From positions 61,935 to 125,934 of the forward strand of contig CASFID010000067.1 of the NCBI GenBank assembly GCA_949294665.1: DNA of 64,000 bases, given 5' to 3'. The notes under the pieces were generated by a model. That model saw nothing but the letters and a program-made list of their open reading frames with translations, ran no database searches and was not told the origin of the DNA. The position numbers and the translations under genes were made by a program. Below, piece by piece: positions 61,775 through 64,000 of this stretch. This DNA comes from an uncultured Eubacteriales bacterium (GTDB lineage: Bacteria > Bacillota > Clostridia > Lachnospirales > Lachnospiraceae). The first letter of the stretch is position 1, and every line of letters starts with the position of its first letter.

Positions 61775-63860
61775 GATTTTGAGTGTGTATCGTGTGTATA
61801 GCGTTTGAAATATAGAGGCATATTGTACAGTGTACACAGTTGAAGAAGAAAAGTGTGTATGGTGTTGAGATAGATGAGAAGCTGGCTGAAGGAGTAAAAT
61901 CCGGATGCCGGCTTTTTTAGAAAAACAGAACGGTATGGGTTTATATGAAATCAGAAAGAGAGAAGGGTGTAGGAGAGAAAAAAGAAACATATTAGACGGA
62001 AGGCCAATTAATTCTTGGGTGATTATACAACTATAAATTCTACAGTAAATTTGCGATGTTCTTATCAAATTAATTTAACTGAAAACTAGAAATTTAACTA
62101 TATGGATGATATAATGATAAAAAGCAGTTAAAACGAAGGTGATTGCATGGAATATATTACAGAACTTTTAGGCATCCCAGTGATTCGCACAGAATGGCGG
62201 CAGCAAAGCAGGCTTCCGTTTTTTCTTAATGAAAAATATTATTTTGAACAGGTAAAACTCGGAAAAACAGTATGTCTGTTTTTACATCCACAGGAAGAAT
62301 TGGATCCTGTGAATTCACTAAAAAAGCATTTAAGACGTATTGGTGAAATCTGTGGATCCCCAATGGTACTGGAAATGCCACGGCTTACCAGTCAGCGGCG
62401 CAAGACATTAATTGAGGCACGAATACCATTTGTTATACCTGGAAAACAGCTATATCTTCCCTTTCTGGGGACAATGCTTACAGAAAAATGTGATGCAGAG
62501 TTAACGGGGACGATGACGGATAAATTCCAGCCGTCCACTCAGCAGTTGCTTTTCGCTATGATACTTGGAGGGTGCGAGCCTATGTTACTATCACCTCTTT
62601 CCAAAAGGTTTGGGGTTACAGCTATGACGATAACTCGTGCAGCTGATCAGTTGTGCAGAACCAATTTGATAAAAAAAGTTGGAACCGGCATCGGAGCAAA
62701 GAAAATGCTTGTAACAGAATGTACACCCAAAGAACTGTATCAGGAGATGCAGCCATATCTGATCCAACCGGTTCGAAAAACCGTATATATTTCTAAGGAG
62801 GATGTGCAGCCGGAAATGTTTTCAGCAGGACTTTCAGCACTTTCCCATATGAGTATGCTGAATCCGCCGACTATCCAAACCTGGGGTACACTGAAATTAT
62901 CTTTAGAAAAAGATTCTTACACAAGCAGTCTGTTGGATTCGGACAGACAATGTGCCCTGCAGATTTGGAAATATGATCCCCGAAATATCAGCCAGACGGA
63001 GATGGTCGATGTCTTATCACTGGCCTTGAGTCTGGCAGAGGATGAAGATGAACGTACCCGGCAATGTCTGGAAGAATTAACAGAAAGGATATGGTAAGCA
63101 CATGGTAACAGGATTAGAAAGTTTTCGACGGTGGTTTGCGGAGTATACCGACCAGTATACAATTATTGGCGGAACCGCATGCGACCTTTTGATGAGCGAG
63201 GATGGTCTGGACTTTCGGGCAACACGAGATATTGATATGGTTCTGATCGTGGAAAGCCTGACTCCGGAATTTGGACGCAGATTTTGGGAGTATGTAAATG
63301 CGGCAGATTATGAACACAGGAATAAAAGCACAGGAGAACCGTAGTTTTACCGCTTTTCAAAGCCTTCCAGCCGGGATTATCCTTATATGATTGAGTTATT
63401 CTCCGGGCGCGTTGATGCAATCGAGCTTCCAGAAGATGCAGTCTTGACTCCTCTTCCAGTGGATGATGAGATATCCAGTTTATCGGCCATTTTGATGGAT
63501 GCTGACTATTATCAGTTCCTTCAGGAAGGAAAAGTCGTGCTGAAAGATATACCGATTTTGGATGCGGGCTATCTGATTCCTTTCAAAGCGAAAGCGTGGC
63601 TGGATCTGACAGAACGAAAAGAACAAGGAGAGCATGTTGACAGCAAAAATATCCGTAAACACAAAAATGATGTATTCCGTCTGAGCATTTTATTGACGCC
63701 TGACACGAAAGTGATACCGCCGTCTTCAATTCAGAGGGATTTAGAGACATTCTTTTCAGCTATGGAGAAGGAAACGGTTGATCTGAAATCGTTTGGTATA
63801 CGAAGCCAGAGTCTGAAAGAGATTATCCAGAAAATGAAGTTGATTTATGGGCTGATAAAA
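61763..63860 (+). mobile_element. Inserted AT-rich segment carrying an AbiE-like gene pair
   Basis: The segment lies between the broken cupin gene and the second copy of the cupin start. It is lower in GC than the flanking genes and holds a two-gene AbiE-like unit. There is no transposase or integrase inside. The nucleotidyltransferase stop TAA at 63861 is the first codon of the right repeat. The nearly 380 bases before the first gene hold a weak hairpin (61879-61914 with T-run) and no reading frame of note. How it entered is not clear. Confidence 0.5.
62147..63097 (+). CDS. AbiEi-like antitoxin / winged-helix regulator
   Basis: A 316-residue protein with an N-terminal domain of unknown fold (MEYITELLGIPVIRTEWRQQ), a central MarR-type helix-turn-helix around residues 145-180 (SPLSKRFGVTAMTITRAADQ) and a C-terminal domain. 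It sits 4 bp before a nucleotidyltransferase gene, as AbiEi-type antitoxins do in type IV toxin-antitoxin and phage-abortive systems. CGAAGGTG precedes the ATG and TATAAT (62110-62115) is a possible -10 box. Codon use is more AT-rich than that of the genes around it. The antitoxin role is inferred from context. Confidence 0.65.
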   Translation: MEYITELLGIPVIRTEWRQQSRLPFFLNEKYYFEQVKLGKTVCLFLHPQEELDPVNSLKKHLRRIGEICGSPMVLEMPRLTSQRRKTLIEARIPFVIPGKQLYLPFLGTMLTEKCDAELTGTMTDKFQPSTQQLLFAMILGGCEPMLLSPLSKRFGVTAMTITRAADQLCRTNLIKKVGTGIGAKKMLVTECTPKELYQEMQPYLIQPVRKTVYISKEDVQPEMFSAGLSALSHMSMLNPPTIQTWGTLKLSLEKDSYTSSLLDSDRQCALQIWKYDPRNISQTEMVDVLSLALSLAEDEDERTRQCLEELTERIW

Positions 63861-63863
63861 TAA
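63102..63863 (+). pseudogene. AbiEii-like nucleotidyltransferase gene with an in-frame amber stop
   Basis: Codons from 63102 to 63863 are in one frame of 253 codons plus stop, interrupted only by TAG at 63342-63344. The first 80 residues have the nucleotidyltransferase core: IIGGTACDLLM and the metal motif TRDIDMVLIVE. After the TAG the frame continues with FYRFSKPSSRDYPYMIELFS and the helical C-terminal part (LIPFKAKAWLDLTERKEQG) to YGLIK. A single C-to-T change in a CAG codon would explain the stop. The short product alone keeps the DxD motif but lacks the rest, so the toxin is probably inactive. Confidence 0.75.
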
Positions 63864-63903
63864 TCATACCTCCCAGGCATACTCCACCATGTAAACTAAG
63901 CAT

Positions 63904-63932
63904 TTGCCTATAGACTCAACCGGTTATACAAT
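63904..63932 (+). promoter_or_regulatory. Promoter of the right-hand cupin copy
   Basis: TTGCCT (63904-63909), 17 bases, TACAAT (63927-63932). The left copy has the same -10 box but a poorer -35 (TTTCCT). Confidence 0.5.
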
Positions 63933-63977
63933 ATATGCAGACAAAAAGAAATTGTATAAAAACTGGAGGAATTATCA

Positions 63978-64000
63978 ATGGATACAGAGAAAATGAAACA
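63978..64000 (+). CDS. Start of a second cupin copy (partial)
   Basis: ATG at 63978 behind CTGGAGG; the eight visible codons (MDTEKMK and part of the next) equal those of the truncated left copy. The gene continues outside the window and may be the intact version. Confidence 0.6.

Larger units (their letters stand above)
63861..64000 (+). repeat. Direct repeat, right copy (cut by window edge)
   Basis: Matches 61481-61620 with four differences. It begins at the stop codon of the nucleotidyltransferase frame and runs off the window, ending inside the first codons of a second cupin copy. Confidence 0.95.

Noticed and set aside
61879-61919. Terminator inside the inserted segment
   Set aside because: AAGCTGGC/GCCGGCTT with a T-run is present, but a 20-base loop and no clear gene before it leave it undecided, so it is not listed as a feature.
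1-64000. CRISPR array, tRNA, rRNA or prophage
   Set aside because: No regular spaced repeats, no cloverleaf or rRNA segments, and no phage structural genes were seen in reading the window.

Overview
The window looks like chromosome of an anaerobic gut Clostridium of the Lachnospiraceae type. Supporting signs are strong AGGAGG-type ribosome binding sites, sigma-A promoters, a tRNA-sensing T-box in front of the trp genes, rubrerythrin and bacteriohemerythrin, a PPi-type phosphofructokinase, an S8 (Csp-like) protease, many LacI regulators, and no respiratory genes. Species cannot be named from the sequence alone. No rRNA, tRNA, CRISPR array or insertion sequence was seen.

Layout. 1-3.3 kb: the end of an unidentified membrane-anchored protein, a GtrA-like membrane protein and a GH3 glycosidase. 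3.4-15.3 kb: an L-fucose-type sugar locus with an AraC regulator, FucI isomerase, an FGGY kinase of the rhamnulokinase type, a LacI regulator, a sugar ABC transporter (permease, double ATPase, permease, lipoprotein binding protein), a FucU mutarotase and a hypothetical. 15.4-20.5 kb: housekeeping genes secG, rnr, smpB, a NudC-like Nudix enzyme, hemerythrin and rubrerythrin. 20.6-32.2 kb: a GT2 glycosyltransferase, PPi-PFK, a D-lactate-dehydrogenase-like enzyme, an S8 protease, a polyamine-type ABC operon (PotABCD-like) and a ThrE-like exporter. 32.5-34.3 kb: a stand-alone DnaK paralogue. 34.3-41.3 kb: a complete trpEGDCFBA operon behind a tryptophan (UGG) T-box.

41.3-57.7 kb is the most unusual part. 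It is an accessory CoA-dependent catabolic cluster: a DUF169 protein, two CaiB/BaiF CoA-transferases, a MaoC hydratase, an acetate-transporter-like membrane protein, a crotonase, a lactonase-like metallo-hydrolase, an SDR, a thiolase, a 3-hydroxyacyl-CoA dehydrogenase, a fused acyl-CoA:acetate CoA-transferase, an acyl-CoA ligase, a thioesterase and two LacI regulators. A shared palindrome close to GAAAACGTTTTC recurs six times upstream of its transcription units. In three or four of them it lies where transcription should start, so the units probably form one regulon. The set could take up, activate, hydrate, oxidise and thiolytically cleave an already oxygenated or unsaturated carboxylic acid or lactone. 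No acyl-CoA dehydrogenase or electron-transfer flavoprotein is present. The substrate is unknown.

58-64 kb: a LysR regulator, a split chromate-type transporter pair and a decaying tail. The tail holds a cyclophilin-like lipoprotein, the C-terminal remnant of an AlbA-type regulator, a truncated cupin gene, and an AT-rich AbiE-like pair whose nucleotidyltransferase is broken by one amber codon. The pair is flanked by a direct repeat of at least 140 bp that carries the cupin promoter and start.
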